A stretch of 64,000 bases of DNA from Bursaphelenchus xylophilus (Eukaryota > Nematoda > Chromadorea > Rhabditida > Aphelenchoididae), in NCBI GenBank assembly GCA_904066235.2, contig CAJFCV020000006.1, positions 12,090,001 through 12,154,000 on the forward strand, read 5' to 3'. The position numbers and the translations under genes are program-made. The notes under the pieces were generated by a model that saw only the letters and a list, made by a program, of their open reading frames with translations, did no database searches and was not told where the DNA came from. Of this stretch, positions 1 through 12,251 are shown piece by piece (within the stretch, counting starts at the first letter, position 1; each line of letters starts with the position of its first letter).

Positions 1-305
1 GTCAAGTGTAATATAAAAGTGGCTTAACTACGCTTTCAATTAACCAATAATACTATTATTGGTGAATTTACGCTACTTTGGGCTTATTATACAGTAATTT
101 TCAAAAAAGTCACGACTTTTTCAAAAATTTCGAGTCCCACCACGAAAACCCTGAAAATCAGGGGAATTTGCCCAAAATTGCTCTAATCTGTCAAATAAGC
201 AACCAAAATCTCCACAGAGTTATTTTCATAGTCCAACTCGACTAACTATTCCATTATCATTCATTTTCACAATTTCCTTACCTTATCCATGCCATCTCCG
301 AACAT

Positions 306-1814
306 TTAGGCGGCCTTCTCCAATTCGATGAGGTGCTTGATGCCATCATACATTTGCTTGACGGCCTCGAACTCGGTCAAGCCGAGACGAGCCTTGTTGG
401 AGATGTCGTAGACTCCGCCGACCGAGTCCGAGTGTTCTCCGTGGATGCCGCGGATCTGCAGCTTCAGTCCATCGCAGATGGTCTTGAAGTCGGGGCGAGC
501 GGAGATCTTGGGCAGGCGGATGTGGACGGAGGCGCGGACGGTGGTGCCCAAGTTAGTTGGGCAGAAGGTCAGCCATCCGAGGCGGTCGTCGCGGCTGAAC
601 GGGACCTGCGCTTGGATCGCCTTCACGCCCTTGATAAGGCGCTCCAGGACCTGGCCCACGTTGCCGCCGTTCTGCATGGAGATGATGCGGAGATGGTCCT
701 CCTCGTTCACCCAGACCAGGAAGGTCTTGTCCTTGTTGTGGTAGATGCCACGGCCGGCGGGCCAGTAGCGGCAGGCGTTGGCGTGTTGCAGGAAACGGTC
801 ACCTTCCTTGAACTGAAACGGGACGGAAATTAGTTTTATTCTCAATTTTATTGTTCCCAAAGCTGCTGGAATCCTTCCTTGTTCTTTTTACTACCCTGGT
901 CTTCAATTTTTCCCATCAAAATCCAAAAATTTTCCGATTTTTCGACCTTCTTGCCTACTACAATATAATTTTCCCGACGAAGTCTCAATCTCACCCCTTT
1001 TTAGACCCAATTCAGTTTTTCATGCTCTATTATTAAATTTCACCTCGTATTTTCCCTAAATTCCCCCTTATTTTTTACATTACTTACCAAGAAATGGTCA
1101 GCAATGAGTTGATCCTGGATCTCCTTGGTCATTCCCTGGAGTGGGTAGTAAGTGCCCTGGAGTTCGGGGTCTTGGAGCTCTTCGAACACCTTCTTCACCT
1201 TGCCTTCCATTTCGAGGTAGTTGGCCTCGGTGAGGCAGGGGTTGAAGGGGTAGCCCTGAAGGGAGCGGCCGCAGCGGACACGGGTCGAGTTGATGAACTT
1301 GCCTTCGGGGTCGAGGTCGGGCAGGAGGTGGGTCTTGCCCTCGCCCAGGTCGGTCTCGGGCTGCTTTTGGGTGGGCTTGAAGCCGTTGTGGTAGTCCTCG
1401 ATCAGGGGGTCAAACAGCGGCTTGAAGAGGGTGTAGGCCTCGGCGTCGGGGGCATAGACACCGACGCCGGAGTCGAGGTTCGCCACTCCGGATTGGATGA
1501 CGTCCCAGAGGGTGGCGCCGAGCTTGGTGCGCTTGTCCTTGCATTGGTCGACCACCTCGCGGGTGAGGTACTTCTTCAACAAGGAGTGACATTCAGGGGA
1601 CTCCTAAAACAAGGTCAAGATCAGGATTTTTCAAATAAAATCCGATATGATGCTGCAAGAGGATGGTCGAACAGGCTCTATTCTGCCTTATTAGCCCATA
1701 ACAACTTTCAATTCCTAAATTGCATCAAAAACAAGGAAAATATTAAGCTTCACATACCTGAAGCTTCTTGTATCCATCCTCAATCTTTTGGATGATATCC
1801 TGGGGAACGGCCAT
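306..1814 (-). CDS. ARGK: Arginine kinase (ATP:guanido phosphotransferase), 3 exons, 359 aa
   Basis: Catalyses reversible phosphate transfer from ATP to arginine, buffering ATP in the cytosol of invertebrate cells. Exons on the minus strand are 1814-1758, 1603-1088 and 812-306; all junctions are phase 0 with GT-AG borders. The product starts [19 protein letters not shown] and totals 359 residues, the usual length of a single-domain arginine kinase. The N-terminal phosphagen-kinase domain occupies roughly residues 20-110. The catalytic domain carries RGIYHN, the substrate-contact motif VNEEDH (about 226-231) and the phosphagen kinase signature CPTNLGT, with the reactive cysteine near residue 275. 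The start was chosen because it opens the first exon and lies 24 nt downstream of an unpaired 3' splice site (tttacag at 1838-1844), which fits SL trans-splicing. No frameshift is seen. GC-rich codon choice contrasts with the AT-rich flanks and suggests high expression. Confidence 0.96.
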
Positions 1815-2560
1815 CGTTTTCGGGGATTGGGTTCAAACTGTAAACAAGTAAACATTACAACTTCAATCTTGTATCATCCTCGCCACGACAAACTTTGATC
1901 AAAGTTCAAAACTTGATACTTTTATAACTAATCGGTTACATAGTAACGACGCTAAAAATAGTTCTCGCACTCGGCTACGCCCTCAATACACTTTGCCTGG
2001 CCCATTACAACCAACCCGCGCTAACATTTCACCCAACTTTTCACTAATTTTATATTACACTAGCGCAAAAGTGTAGAAAAATGATTTATCGCAGCATGGA
2101 GAGGATGATGGTGTTCCGAGGCCGTGTCAAACTCCCCAACTGAATGAGGAATCCAACTGTTTACCGGCGCCAACCCAAAATGTGGGCGTGGCCTGTGGGG
2201 ATTTTTGCGAAGGGACGGGGGAAAAGGTGGGAAAGTTCGGAAATTGGGCGAGAACAGGGGGTGAAAATAATGAGAACCGAGGTCCGGGCGGGGGACGCGG
2301 GCGTTCCGGGGGTCGAGTTTCGGCGGACGGAACACCTGGGCCCGTTTTGCAGAAATTCGGGGGGAGAAATTAGATTTTTAGCGAGAAAAATTAGAAAATC
2401 TCGAAATTTGAGAGAATTTTGATGTCACAAGGACAAGATACATGTTTATCCCGCTTTTGAATTTATTAAAAATATCATTTTGAAGGGTTTCAACTCCATC
2501 AGAAAACATAAAATCGGGTAAAAACAACGATTTAGCCAAAAAATCATCATTTTTTCACAG
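1815..2560. promoter_or_regulatory. Upstream region of arginine kinase with a TCF-like palindrome
   Basis: No gene is supported here. A perfect 12-bp palindrome, CTTTGATCAAAG, lies at 1893-1904, about 80 bp upstream of the start codon; it contains the TCF/LEF (POP-1) core in both orientations. A GC-box-like GGGCGTGGCC sits near 2182. A copy of the dispersed word TTATATTACACTAG is at 2050-2063. The regulatory role is inferred only from motif identity and position. Confidence 0.3.
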
Positions 2561-2984
2561 GGAAAGTACTTCTATGGGGTATGGAGTTACAGGTCGAGAC
2601 ATACATCAAAAAATCGCAAAATTTTTCTGATTCAGAAGGTGTAAACGTCTGCCTACTTTTGGTTTGTAAGGGTGAAAAAATCCTCCGAACGTTTCTTGCA
2701 ACACCACGCAAATGCCCCTTTTTTACATTGGAACTACTATTAAGAGTCTGGCGCTTTGACAAGCCTTAAAATATCAAGTTTGATTAATACTACACCTTAA
2801 TTAGTAATTCCAATATAAAAAAGCGGCATTTGTGTGGCGTTGCGAGGAAAGTTCTGCGGATTTTTTCACCCTTCCAGACCAAAATTAGGCAGCTAACTTT
2901 TACATATTCTGAATCAGGAAAATTTTGCGATTTTTTTGATGTATGTCTCGACCTGTAACTCCATACCCCATAGAAGTACTTTCC
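2561..2984. repeat. Foldback element (MITE-like inverted repeat)
   Basis: Two arms of about 160 bp (2561-2720 and about 2820-2984) are reverse complements at roughly 90 percent. They are separated by an AT-rich spacer of about 100 bp. The outer ends read GGAAAGTACTTCTATGGGG and its complement. No target duplication was recognised. Apparent reading frames inside it are the two strands of the palindrome, not genes. Confidence 0.75.
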
Positions 2985-4140
2985 TTGTCAACAAAAATTG
3001 CAGATTTTCGTAAAGTTATGCAAATTTTTGCTTTCTGATATCGGGTAAACCCGTGAAACTAGTCCACACAGAAGATGATTACATTCCAACTTGTTTTCAC
3101 CCCCAGTTTCCCCCAAATTCTTCTCTAAAAACAAGTAAATCCGGGGTCAACAACAAGAAGACCAAAATTCAGTTGATGTGGGGTCTTTTGCGTGGGGGAA
3201 TTAGCCGAAATCCTCCAAGGGACATCCCCCCGGGGGTCAAAAACACTCCGCAACCTTGAAAACAGTTGTGTATGAAATGAAAAGAGGGGCAGAGTATCCG
3301 TCCGTGAACCCGATACTCTCTGTTTCCAAGGCCAAAGGTACACAACTTTTTGGTTCGAGGTTAAAGTTGATATTCTACTTGTTCTTTTTACATCGTAAAC
3401 AATGTCATAAAACATTTTTCACATCAGAAAAACGTTTGGGTAGGGAAAAAAACTAATTTTTAAACAAAAATAGCAAATCTTGAACAATTCCGGCAAAAAA
3501 AACTGAAAGGAAACAGTAATCCTACTGTAACATAACTTCTAAAACCCTCTACAATGCGCCTTGGGCTTTATATAACGCAAAAACAACTCTAATTTCCTCC
3601 GTTTTCCTTGCAAAATTTTATTTTCCCAATCGGAAATCCAATAAATTTTCGATTTTTCCTAAATTTCCTACAATTTCCGTTACAGTAACCCCAAAACAAG
3701 AAGAAAATACAATATCAACACTCTAAGAGTCCAATTTGTTTCCACTTTCGTGCATAACCGGCGCCAAAACCCCGAAAACAATCGAAAAAGAGACCAGAAA
3801 AAAACGGGGTCGGACCTTGTGGAAACGCTCAAAACTTGTGGCCCCTGCGGGGAAATAGGGGGATGGGAGAGTTGGGGTTTAAGAAAAGAAGTCTTCGTCC
3901 CTCCAAATCCTCGCGGGGCCGTTCTTGCGTTCTCTTCTTGGTCGAGCGGTCGTTTCCCGATATGCGAGGGCAAAAAACAACAACAACAACAACATGATGG
4001 TAAATAATTTTCAGTTTTTGGTCTTCGCTCTGGGCGCTTATCCCTTAACAACCCCTTTTCCGCAAACGCCTCACGGAGTGATGCATTCCAATCAAAACGT
4101 GGGGAATTACAAGGGGAGTGGCCTTGATCGAGGGCCGTTC
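2985..4140. other. Gene-free stretch, nothing firm
   Basis: AT-rich sequence without a supported gene. An 85-codon plus-strand frame (3750-4007) ends in a CAA run coding a short Gln tract. It has no recognisable domain and runs through a possible splice donor, so it is not called. A long minus-strand frame opposite it crosses the neighbouring hairpin and is also not called. Confidence 0.4.
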
Positions 4141-4219
4141 GCATTTCTCTCGCCTCCCTTCGAAGGGCCGTTCCGTTTCGCGGATGGGACGGCCCTTCAA
4201 AGGGAGGGGAGAGAAATGA
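4141..4219. repeat. GC-rich hairpin
   Basis: ATTTCTCTCGCCTCCCTTCG at 4142-4161 is mirrored about 30 bp later by a near-perfect reverse complement ending at 4219. This makes a stem of about 28 bp with a short loop. It could fold in RNA or be the core of a small foldback element. Confidence 0.6.
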
Positions 4220-4468
4220 CGAGCGGGCCCTGACAAAGAGCGCCGACACGCCGAGATTTATGGGGGTGAAAACAATTACAAATGGTTTGCTGACCATGGG
4301 CAACCTCAATATAAACAAAAGCAAGTGTTCTGGAGGAGAACGACATATTTCGCTGGATGAATCCGACAAGAAAAGCAATGTGGAGATCACATTTAGGGCA
4401 AGGGAAGATTCTAGAGATGGTTTTCACACCGAAAAAGTTGTTAACAGAAACCGTTTTTGTCGTTTAGA

Positions 4469-4690
4469 CAATGGGGCACCTCATCCAGTGGCGAAAAACG
4501 TACCATTCTGCATCCAGGAAGCATCAAAAATGTGGCAAAATGCTTCCCTCTCCAAGACTCCGATTTCAAAAACGCGTCCGCTCAAAACGAAGTTTTTTTT
4601 CACTTGGAGAGGGAAGCATTTTGCAACATTTTTGATGCTTCATGGATGCAAAATGGTACGTTTTTCGCCACTGGACCGGGTCCGTCACTG
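4469..4690. mobile_element. Tc1/mariner-like MITE (family 1), 222 bp
   Basis: A near-complete palindrome. The right end reads ...GGGTCCGTCACTG followed by TA; the left end is diverged (CAATGGGGCACC). The inner arms contain the family word AAAATGCTTCCCTCTCCAAG. Family consensus ends start CAGTGACGGACCTGATCC. CAGT termini with TA targets are typical of Tc1/mariner. It has no coding capacity. Other copies are near 10.15, 13.94, 14.11, 14.59 and 26.82 kb. Confidence 0.8.
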
Positions 4691-7600
4691 TAGGCTTCTA
4701 AATGGTAACCAAAAATACCTTCAAAATGTCATTTTTGTCTTGAGAGAAACAAATTACTACTTCATAATCCGGAATGCCACAAAATCACCGTTCCGATCTC
4801 AACGAAAACAAGACTCTCGAAGCCACAAACCACAGCAATTCTCAAAGGCTCCCTACTTCGAAAAATCCCTCAAAAATCCTTTCCATCAAAAACAATCCAG
4901 CCATAAACGAACACCTTTCCGGGGGCCGGACCTCCTATAATTGGGAGCGGAACGTGGAAAGAACAACGAAGATCAAATCTGACTCAATTGTTTGCGCAAA
5001 TTTAGAGGGCAAGGGCCGCTGGGGGAGGGTCGAACATGGTTTTGGGGTGGTCTTTTGAACTGCGACTGTTTGTTTTCGAGGCAAAGACTTAAAATTGAAT
5101 TATTTCTTCAATAAGAGTCTTGCCAACTCAAAAATCTACTTTTCTTTTTAATTTTTACTTAATATTACAGCGACTTCCCAAACAATTTTTCTTTTAGACG
5201 GAGATATTACCCACTGAATGGGGTAATCTTCGAAATTGAAGGCCTAATAACCGTTTACCCGTCTACCAGATGGTCTCCGCTTTTCTTTGGGGTGGTTAAA
5301 TGTCTCTCGAAAATTTTCTGGTAATCCCTTTTTCAAAGTAATCCGGAGTTTGCTAAAAATTAACCCCAATTTTATCCAAAATCTCGATATAAACTAAAAG
5401 TAAAAGTTGAAAAGACCGAAAAGTTTCCAGGACATTGCATTTTGAGTTCTATAAATTGTTTACGGATCCAAAAAGCGGAGATTTGCAGGAAAAGAGAGCT
5501 TTTCAATACTAGACATAAACTTTCGGACTAAAATAATATAATTTTTATCGTCAACAACCTTTATATCCTAGGAAAATCGCAAAAACATTCAAAAAAGCAT
5601 CTATTGGTCATCCTAGTCACTTTCGAACCATAATCGCTATGAATTGCCCCCGCTGAGTAGGTTGGGTCACTTTGGAAATCGCACGGCTGGACATGAAAAG
5701 GCACGCAAAAGAACTTGCAGACCATTCCTTTGAGGGACCGAAGAATGATAGCAGTTTTTTACGCATTCCAACCGTCAACAGTTTGATCAATCAAAAGAGT
5801 TCTGTCCGATGTTTTGGAAAACAATCCGAAAAACTGGAGGAAACGTGGAAAGGATTGATGCGATATCCATCAAAACAAAGAATTAGGTACATTAGACCTT
5901 ACAGATCCATCAATAGGACGATGGGGAGGGTTGGGACCTCGAGAGGCCATTCTTTGCCAAGTTAAGGTCAAAAATCATCTAGAATAATAATTGTAGAAGC
6001 ATCAGACAGCGATAAAACTATGGCAAAATCAACAAGAAGTCATGAAAAGACTGACAAATGTCACCATTTCATAACAACATCAAAGAATCCGGTTAAACCG
6101 GGAAAGAGAGGTCATCGGCATAGTACAACATAAAAATAAGCCTGCTGACCTCTATAACATAGTCGACAACAACAATACCACACCACAAGAGCTCCATAGG
6201 TCCTATTAAGGACATATAAAGCAGTATGGCAGCTGTAAAATCTATCTTATTAGCTGAAAAGCATCAGCTATCGTCCGGAATGCGGATTAAAGACTAAACT
6301 CGGCGGGAACGACAACAATGAGGTCTTCACACGACTTGAAATTCTCTTCTACATCTCAGAAGACAATTTCAAGACAGATTAGCCATAAAAATCCCGTCTT
6401 ACACAAAGCCTGACACCAATTACCTACTACAACATCAAAAAAGCCTAATTAGATCAAAAAGTCAACCATTAACATCGATAACAAGCCAGATTCGAATCCG
6501 AAAACGAACAACGGACATCCTAATATCCAATACAAGAAGAAAACATAACTTTGAAGGCTCTAATCCGGAGAGTCGAGCCTTTTTCGTCAAATTGAATCCA
6601 TCCTCCGTCCCGAATTTCCCCCAAAAAGGCGAATAATCTAAACGTTCCGAATAAATGATGAGTCCGAATATCAAAGCCAGTCATCTCGCTACTAATATCG
6701 GAGCCAGTCATCTCCAACATTTCGCAATCCGTCAATTTTTCCGACAAAAATGATTTTCCATCATTCTCAATTATTTTTGTCGCAATTTTGCGTTCGACAG
6801 GATAAAAGTTATTGACAACAGTTGAGGCAGCTGATTTTTGGACCGGAAAAGCTCGGACACTTTGAAAAGTAAGATGATCTCATAGCTGTTTACATGACCC
6901 TGACGGATCACTAATGACGCTATGTGTCCAGAAACGGCTGTCCCGAACCATAATATGATTTGGAGCAGCATTTCGGACAATTCGGGAGATCGCCTGAGCT
7001 AGAGAGCTCAGAAAAATTGTAGAAATCATAATTTTATCAGTTTTTATCAAGTGTAATATCAAAATTTTTTTCAAATCCTTCCAAATTAGAGTTTGTCTGA
7101 GCTGGAGAGCTCAAAACAAACTGCAGAAATCATAATTTTAACAATTTCTACCAAGTACAATATTAAATTTTTTTCGAAACCCTCCCAATTATCTTTTCAA
7201 TAACCTTCTCATGCCCTTTTGGCTATATTACTTCAAAATTTACCCAATAAAATACCAAACTAATCCTGTACATCAAATTTTTTGATTCGGAGGTCAAGTG
7301 TAATATCCAAAAATCGCTGGGAATCGGCTAAACATAATCTAAAAGCTCTCATAGACCACTCCCAACACCATTCGCGACCTTTTCTTTCCATAGGTTCCGC
7401 AACACCCACCTTTACATTACAATTTCTTCAAACCCCCTAAAATAAATTCTGCCAATTTCCGATGTAAACCCCCCTCTAATGAGCCCTTTGTGACACAATT
7501 GCCCGACATATTCAATTTTTGCTGCAATTTTTTTATCCGGAAAGGATATTAGTTACGTCGAAACTTTTTTTTATGTTTTAGTGTAAACCTAGAAAAACGT

Positions 7601-9973
7601 AGGTAATCACGAGAATTACAGCGAAATTATGAATGTAATCGGTATAAAAATAAAGTAGAATGGGTTTAGAACAAGCTAATCCGCGTATGGATTGTAAAGA
7701 TCGGAGAAATCCGGAGATTACGAGAGAATTATAGGTAGTTATTACCTAAAATAAGGTAATTGATGGTGAAAAAGGCGAATTTTGGTTCGGAATGGCAAGA
7801 AAATAGATTGAAGAATGAGTAAAAGTGCCATTTTGGGCCTTATCAGATCGAGTTCAACTATAAAAAATTGCAAAAACACCATTTTCCCGGAGAAAAACAA
7901 AACCAACCAAAATGTCCAGAAAATCCGTCATTATGACATCTTTATCCGGACAGTAACCTCCATTTTCTACCGTATTTTACAGTTACTGCACTAAAATCCA
8001 TACTTTCCTAACTCTTCATGTCATTATCCCATAAAGCTTTCGTAATATAGCACATAGGCCTATAAATAGGATGACAGATTTTCTGGACATTCCGACGGCT
8101 TGACGAAAATCGCGAAAATTAGTCCAGGGAATCGTTTTTCTCACGTTTCCTTATCAGGAGAACGTCCAAGGAGGTTCAATCTGCCCCTGGCAATAAAATT
8201 TGATCGAATCACTCGCATTTTGGCTCATTAGGTAAGAATTTTAAATTATTCTTGAAATTTTAGGTTATCTGAAGGGAAGTCGGGCTAAAATAATATAAAA
8301 AGCCGGGTACTGCTAGAAATTTTGACGTGACACTCGTCCTACAGCTCATAATCCTCATTTTGAACTTATTTACACTCGAAATTCGCCCAGTTTACTAATC
8401 CAATTTATACAGTTCAAGTTCAGAGACTAAAAATGCAAATCAAAACTGATTAAACCGTGGATTAGTCCGAATTTTAGTTATTACACGTTGCCTTCGCTTT
8501 GGAATTTCGAAAGTAGCGATGAATGGTCATTTTCGATCCAAAAGGAAACAAAAAACCAAATTTTTTGCATTCTGAAAGCGATTGCGTAATACCTGATATG
8601 GGAAATTCTAAAAATGAAACACATTGAGGGTGTTGCATCATGAATTGAGGTGGAAAATTGTAAATGAAACTTTCATTAGTAGTTTTGAGGTGAAATACGA
8701 GCACTTGAATTAAAATTTGTTCGATTTTGGCCGAAATTTATATTGCACTAGACCACTCCACTAAAATACCTTCTAAAATCCCATTTTTCCGAATAAAACT
8801 GTTCTGAAAGGCTATCCACTGGCGCCTTTAGACAGTTAGACCACAAAACTTGACAATGTACGCGAGTTCTGAGTGAACTTTGCATCGTAGACTTGATTTT
8901 GCAGGATTAAGAGCAAATCTCTTGTCTCCGCCGCACTTCACGGATACTACAAGTGGTTCCTGGAGAAAAAATGGGAAAAAACTCTACAGGTTACAAACGT
9001 GTTGATTTTTGGTCAAAGATAAAACATTTCTAGGCTTAAAAATTTCAGTGACTTTGGGGAAAATTAGCAAAAATTTCGTGTTTGATGAAAAAATTTTAAA
9101 CTTTACTGGAGTCATAGCAAGACGAAACGTATTTTACATCTGGTAAATGTCAAATATCTACTTTTCCTATCTAACTTTGACGATTTTGATCGTTTTTTCT
9201 TAACCTAGAGATCTAATCTAAAGTAACATCCAAAAATCTTCTGTTTCGATTTGAAAATCAGTTGAAACGTTGTTAGGTTACTTTTTATGGATTTAGCTTT
9301 CTATCGACATCAAATTTACCTTCAAAAACGCGCTTTTTTATTGCAAAAAATTCGATTTTTCATCTAAAATAAGGTCGGATCTAGGTTGATTAAAATATTT
9401 CAATCTAGTCAGAAATTGTCATTAATGATGCTCTAAAAGATCCTAAAATTCGTATAATGGCCGAACTTGACCATGCCCTACGATAAAATTTGCAATTTCT
9501 AAGGTTTCATACCCTACGGGCATGACCGAAAAAACTTGACCTTTTGACTGCAAAAACAGTGACGTCTGTCCCTCATTTTCTTTTGTTGATCCCGATCACA
9601 TCGTCGGGGCTGTTTGCTTTTTGTGAGAGGGAATTTGTTTCTGTCGCCTCTCGAGTTTCACGCCCGGGCCAAAGGGTAGGCCTGAAAGGCGACTCCGAAA
9701 ACAAAAAACTCTTTGAAATCGACGGGGGTTAAAGGTGAAGCTAATGCGATCGGCTTTCAGGCCACGCGACAAAAGGTTTTGGGGGACTGAAAAGAGTTTT
9801 GGAGAAAGCTACAACAAAATTTAGGGGCAAATTTATATGGTACTAGGTAAATTTTAAATTTTTTGTTGGAAATGTGAGAAAATTTTGTCGCAATCTATGT
9901 CACATTTCTTTTTCTGAATAAAGGGATCGTTCATACACGATTTAGACAAGATTATCCTCAAATTTAAGCCTCC
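4691..9973. other. Long gene-free AT-rich stretch
   Basis: About 5.3 kb with no supported gene. All open frames are under 100 codons without recognisable motifs. Structures seen are a 103-bp tandem duplication at 6996-7200 (each copy starts GAGCT, then GAGAGCTC, and contains the TTATATTACACTTG-type word or a relative), further copies of that word near 7294 and 8738, and a small inverted repeat (TGTCCAGAAAATCCGTCAT near 7914 with its complement near 8072). Promoters or distal regulatory sequence could lie here but cannot be pointed to. Confidence 0.5.
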
Positions 9974-10195
9974 AGATTGTTTTCAACTGAACGTTTTCAC
10001 CAGTAATAAATTTGATCTCAAAACTCTATCAAAATCTGCCTTCTACAACATAAAAAATGTGTATCTTCGGGGTGACTCGACGATAAATTTTTCGGCCAAC
10101 GGGGTTCAGAAGGCTGTTTAGAACACGCGGTGTAACATTAACAACATCTCTTATACAGCGACGGACCTGATCCAGTCGCAAAAAAACGTACCATT

Positions 10196-11680
10196 ATCAC
10201 GCCAATTTGTCTAAACATAAAAAATGGAAAAAAAATTGATCGAGTCAAGTCTCTCCCCGGCCATTTTGGTCAACTGTTCCCCTCCGCAGAAATACCGTAA
10301 TATAACAGCAGAAAATAATTACATCAATGCCGAAATAATCAGAATATGCAGAAATAAAGCTGATAATTCAGAAATTGCATAAACAACACAAATAAAATTT
10401 TCTTCCGTCATGGTTTGGCGACGTTTTAAAATTGTTGAATTAAAGGGTGTCAATTTCAATGAACTGTAACTTTTTTTGCCGGGTGAAAGTTTAGGATCTC
10501 GTCCTATGGAATTGTAGGGCATTGCTTCAGCTTTCGATTGGTACTTCGTTTTTGGTCACCACGTTATCCTGCGGGCGTATCATTCTCAAAAACCGAGATT
10601 TTTGAATTTTTCAATTTAGATGAAATCGAATAGATTTTCGAAATCATGCTCCGCGGCAACTTCCGCATCAATGAGTTCCAGAGAAGAGAAGAAAAGAAGA
10701 CAAGACCAACTGATCCAGAGATTGACGGAGGGCAAAAGACGCAAAAACCTGGAAGATAATGGCCAAATTACGGCATCCCAGAACGATGAAAATTTCGAAG
10801 TTTCGACCGGATCGGTAAGTTTTTATAAGCAGATCATATTGATTTTAGGATATTATGTGCTTTGAAACATGGGCTTTCAGAATCCGTCAAAATTTTGAAA
10901 ATCGGAACATTAATTCCCGAGAAAATTTCGATTTAATTTTTTGCCCGGCGGGGATTTTTTTGGAAAAAATTCCTTTTTAATGGTTCTATGGTTTCAGAAT
11001 GTGCTTCAAAACGTCAGCAATAGAACACCTAACAGAAGATGGCAATCCCGGTTACAAAAGCATGGGTTTAGCCAGGAAGATAACGAAGACATCTCGGATA
11101 TTGCACTATCCCAGAATGATGAAAATTTCGAAGTTTCGGCCGGATCGGTAAGTTTTTATAAGCAGATCCTCTTGATTTTAGGATATTATATGCTTTGAAA
11201 CACGGGCTTTCAGAATCCGTCAAAATTTTGAAAATCGGAACATTAATTCCCGAGAAAATTTCGATTTAATTTTGTGCCCGGTGGGGCTACTTTTGAGTAC
11301 CTTGACTTTTATACGTTTTTTGGTTTCAGAACGTGCTTGGAAACAAACCCCATCACGAATACGTACTGCAGGTCCCAAAATCGACAGGAAGGGGCAGCCA
11401 CCGCCAGAGCCCCAGGACAAAAATTGGGGAATTTACAATAAAAATTAAATAAAGCAATTTTGGAAATAATTTTTCAGTTTATCGCTTATAAATAATACTA
11501 AAAAGGTGTGAGATCTGAGGAAACTAAAATTATTGCCCTACTAGCAATTTAAACCGGTTTTTGAGGCAAAAAGCGGTTTAAAAGTGCTTTCGTATAATAT
11601 GGCATCAATATTTTCAGAAGTATGGGGCGCAGCTCCAGCTTTTGACAGAAATATATTTTTTCCAAAATCAAATTGGCGTG
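10196..11680. mobile_element. Gene-bearing DNA transposon with CACGCCAATTTG ends and 7-bp target duplication
   Basis: The element starts CACGCCAATTTG at 10196 and ends with the exact reverse complement CAAATTGGCGTG at 11680. It is flanked on both sides by CCATTAT (10189-10195 and 11681-11687), a 7-bp target-site duplication. It carries no transposase that I can recognise but contains a spliced gene (10620-11452). The superfamily is unclear: the duplication length is near that of hAT or P, but the ends are not typical of either. The family may be undescribed. Confidence 0.8.
10620..11452 (+). CDS. Uncharacterised 3-exon gene inside a transposon, 155 aa
   Basis: Exons 10620-10814, 10998-11147 and 11330-11452 join in phase 0 at both junctions. 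The donors are identical (TCG then gtaagt) and both downstream exons follow ggtttcag. The predicted protein is basic and polar. Its N-terminal part is rich in Ser, Arg and Lys (residues 1-45, with SSREEKKRRQDQLIQ). The block SQNDENFEVSxGS recurs at the ends of exons 1 and 2, and exons 2 and 3 both begin NVLxN. Exon ends plus following introns are duplicated almost base for base (10780-10960 and 11110-11290), so the gene grew by duplicating an exon-intron module. The ATG follows tttcaatttag directly, so a trans-splice site or upstream exon is possible. I do not recognise the family. It may be a host gene fragment captured by the element. Confidence 0.5.
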
Positions 11681-12251
11681 CCATTATGCATCCGGGAAGT
11701 ATCAAAAAATGTAGCAAAATGCCTCCCTCTCCAACTAAAAACCCTGGTTTCGAAGGGCGCTTTTGAAATCAGAGTTCTTTACTTGGAGAGGGAGGTATTT
11801 TGCTACATTTTTTGATACTTCCCGGATGCAAAATGGTACGTTTTTTGCGACTGGATCAGACCCGTCGCTGTGAAAGAGATGTTGTTAATATTACATCGCG
11901 TATTCTAAACAGCTGAACCCCGTTGGCCGAAAAATTTACCGTCGAGTCACCCCGAACATACACATTTTTTATGTTGTAGAAGGCAGATTTTGATAGAATT
12001 TTGAGAACAAATTTATTACTGGTGAAAACCTTCAGTTGAAAACTAATCTTTCAATTTTTCGATTTCACTTCAAAATATTGCAAATTAAACTCAATAAAAA
12101 CTTCAAAACAGCTCCCAACTGCTGCAAGCTTCCATAAAAAGGCCATATTTTACAACAAAACATCCATTAACACTACAAAAATTTATTTATTTCCAATTTT
12201 TCACCTAAAATAATATAACTTTTCCATAGTTCTCTCCGATCCATCAACATC

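Larger units (their letters stand above)
10153..11873. mobile_element. Family-1 Tc1/mariner-like MITE split by a later insertion
   Basis: The left end CAGCGACGGACCTGATCC at 10153 is preceded by TA; the right end ...CAGACCCGTCGCTG finishes at 11873. The left arm breaks at ACGTACCATTAT (10195) and resumes at CCATTATGCATCC (11681). Removing the intervening element and one 7-bp duplicate regenerates the family consensus through this point, so this MITE was present before the gene-bearing element landed in it. Confidence 0.8.
9974..12049. mobile_element. Outer foldback element (about 2.08 kb) with nested insertions
   Basis: Left arm 9974-10152 and right arm 11874-12049 are inverted repeats at about 85-90 percent, for example CACCAGTAATAAATTTG on the left and its complement on the right. 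A family-1 MITE occupies the centre (10153-11873). Inside that sits a third element, 10196-11680. The whole is therefore three nested mobile sequences. Confidence 0.8.

Noticed and set aside
333..833. Plus-strand open frames opposite arginine kinase, importin-5 and BTB-BACK exons
   Set aside because: They are antisense shadows of well-supported genes, caused by GC-rich third codon positions.
3680..4390. 236-codon minus-strand open frame
   Set aside because: It runs across a GC-rich hairpin, has a six-Cys homopolymer from a CAA/TTG run and no domain or splice support.
8474..8704. 76-codon minus-strand frame and similar short frames in 4.7-9.9 kb
   Set aside because: Length and composition are as expected by chance in AT-rich DNA, with no motif or splice context.
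10153..10195. Assigning family-1 MITEs to hAT because ends begin CAGNG
   Set aside because: The paralogous empty site near 23190 shows a 2-bp TA duplication, not 8 bp, which favours Tc1/mariner.
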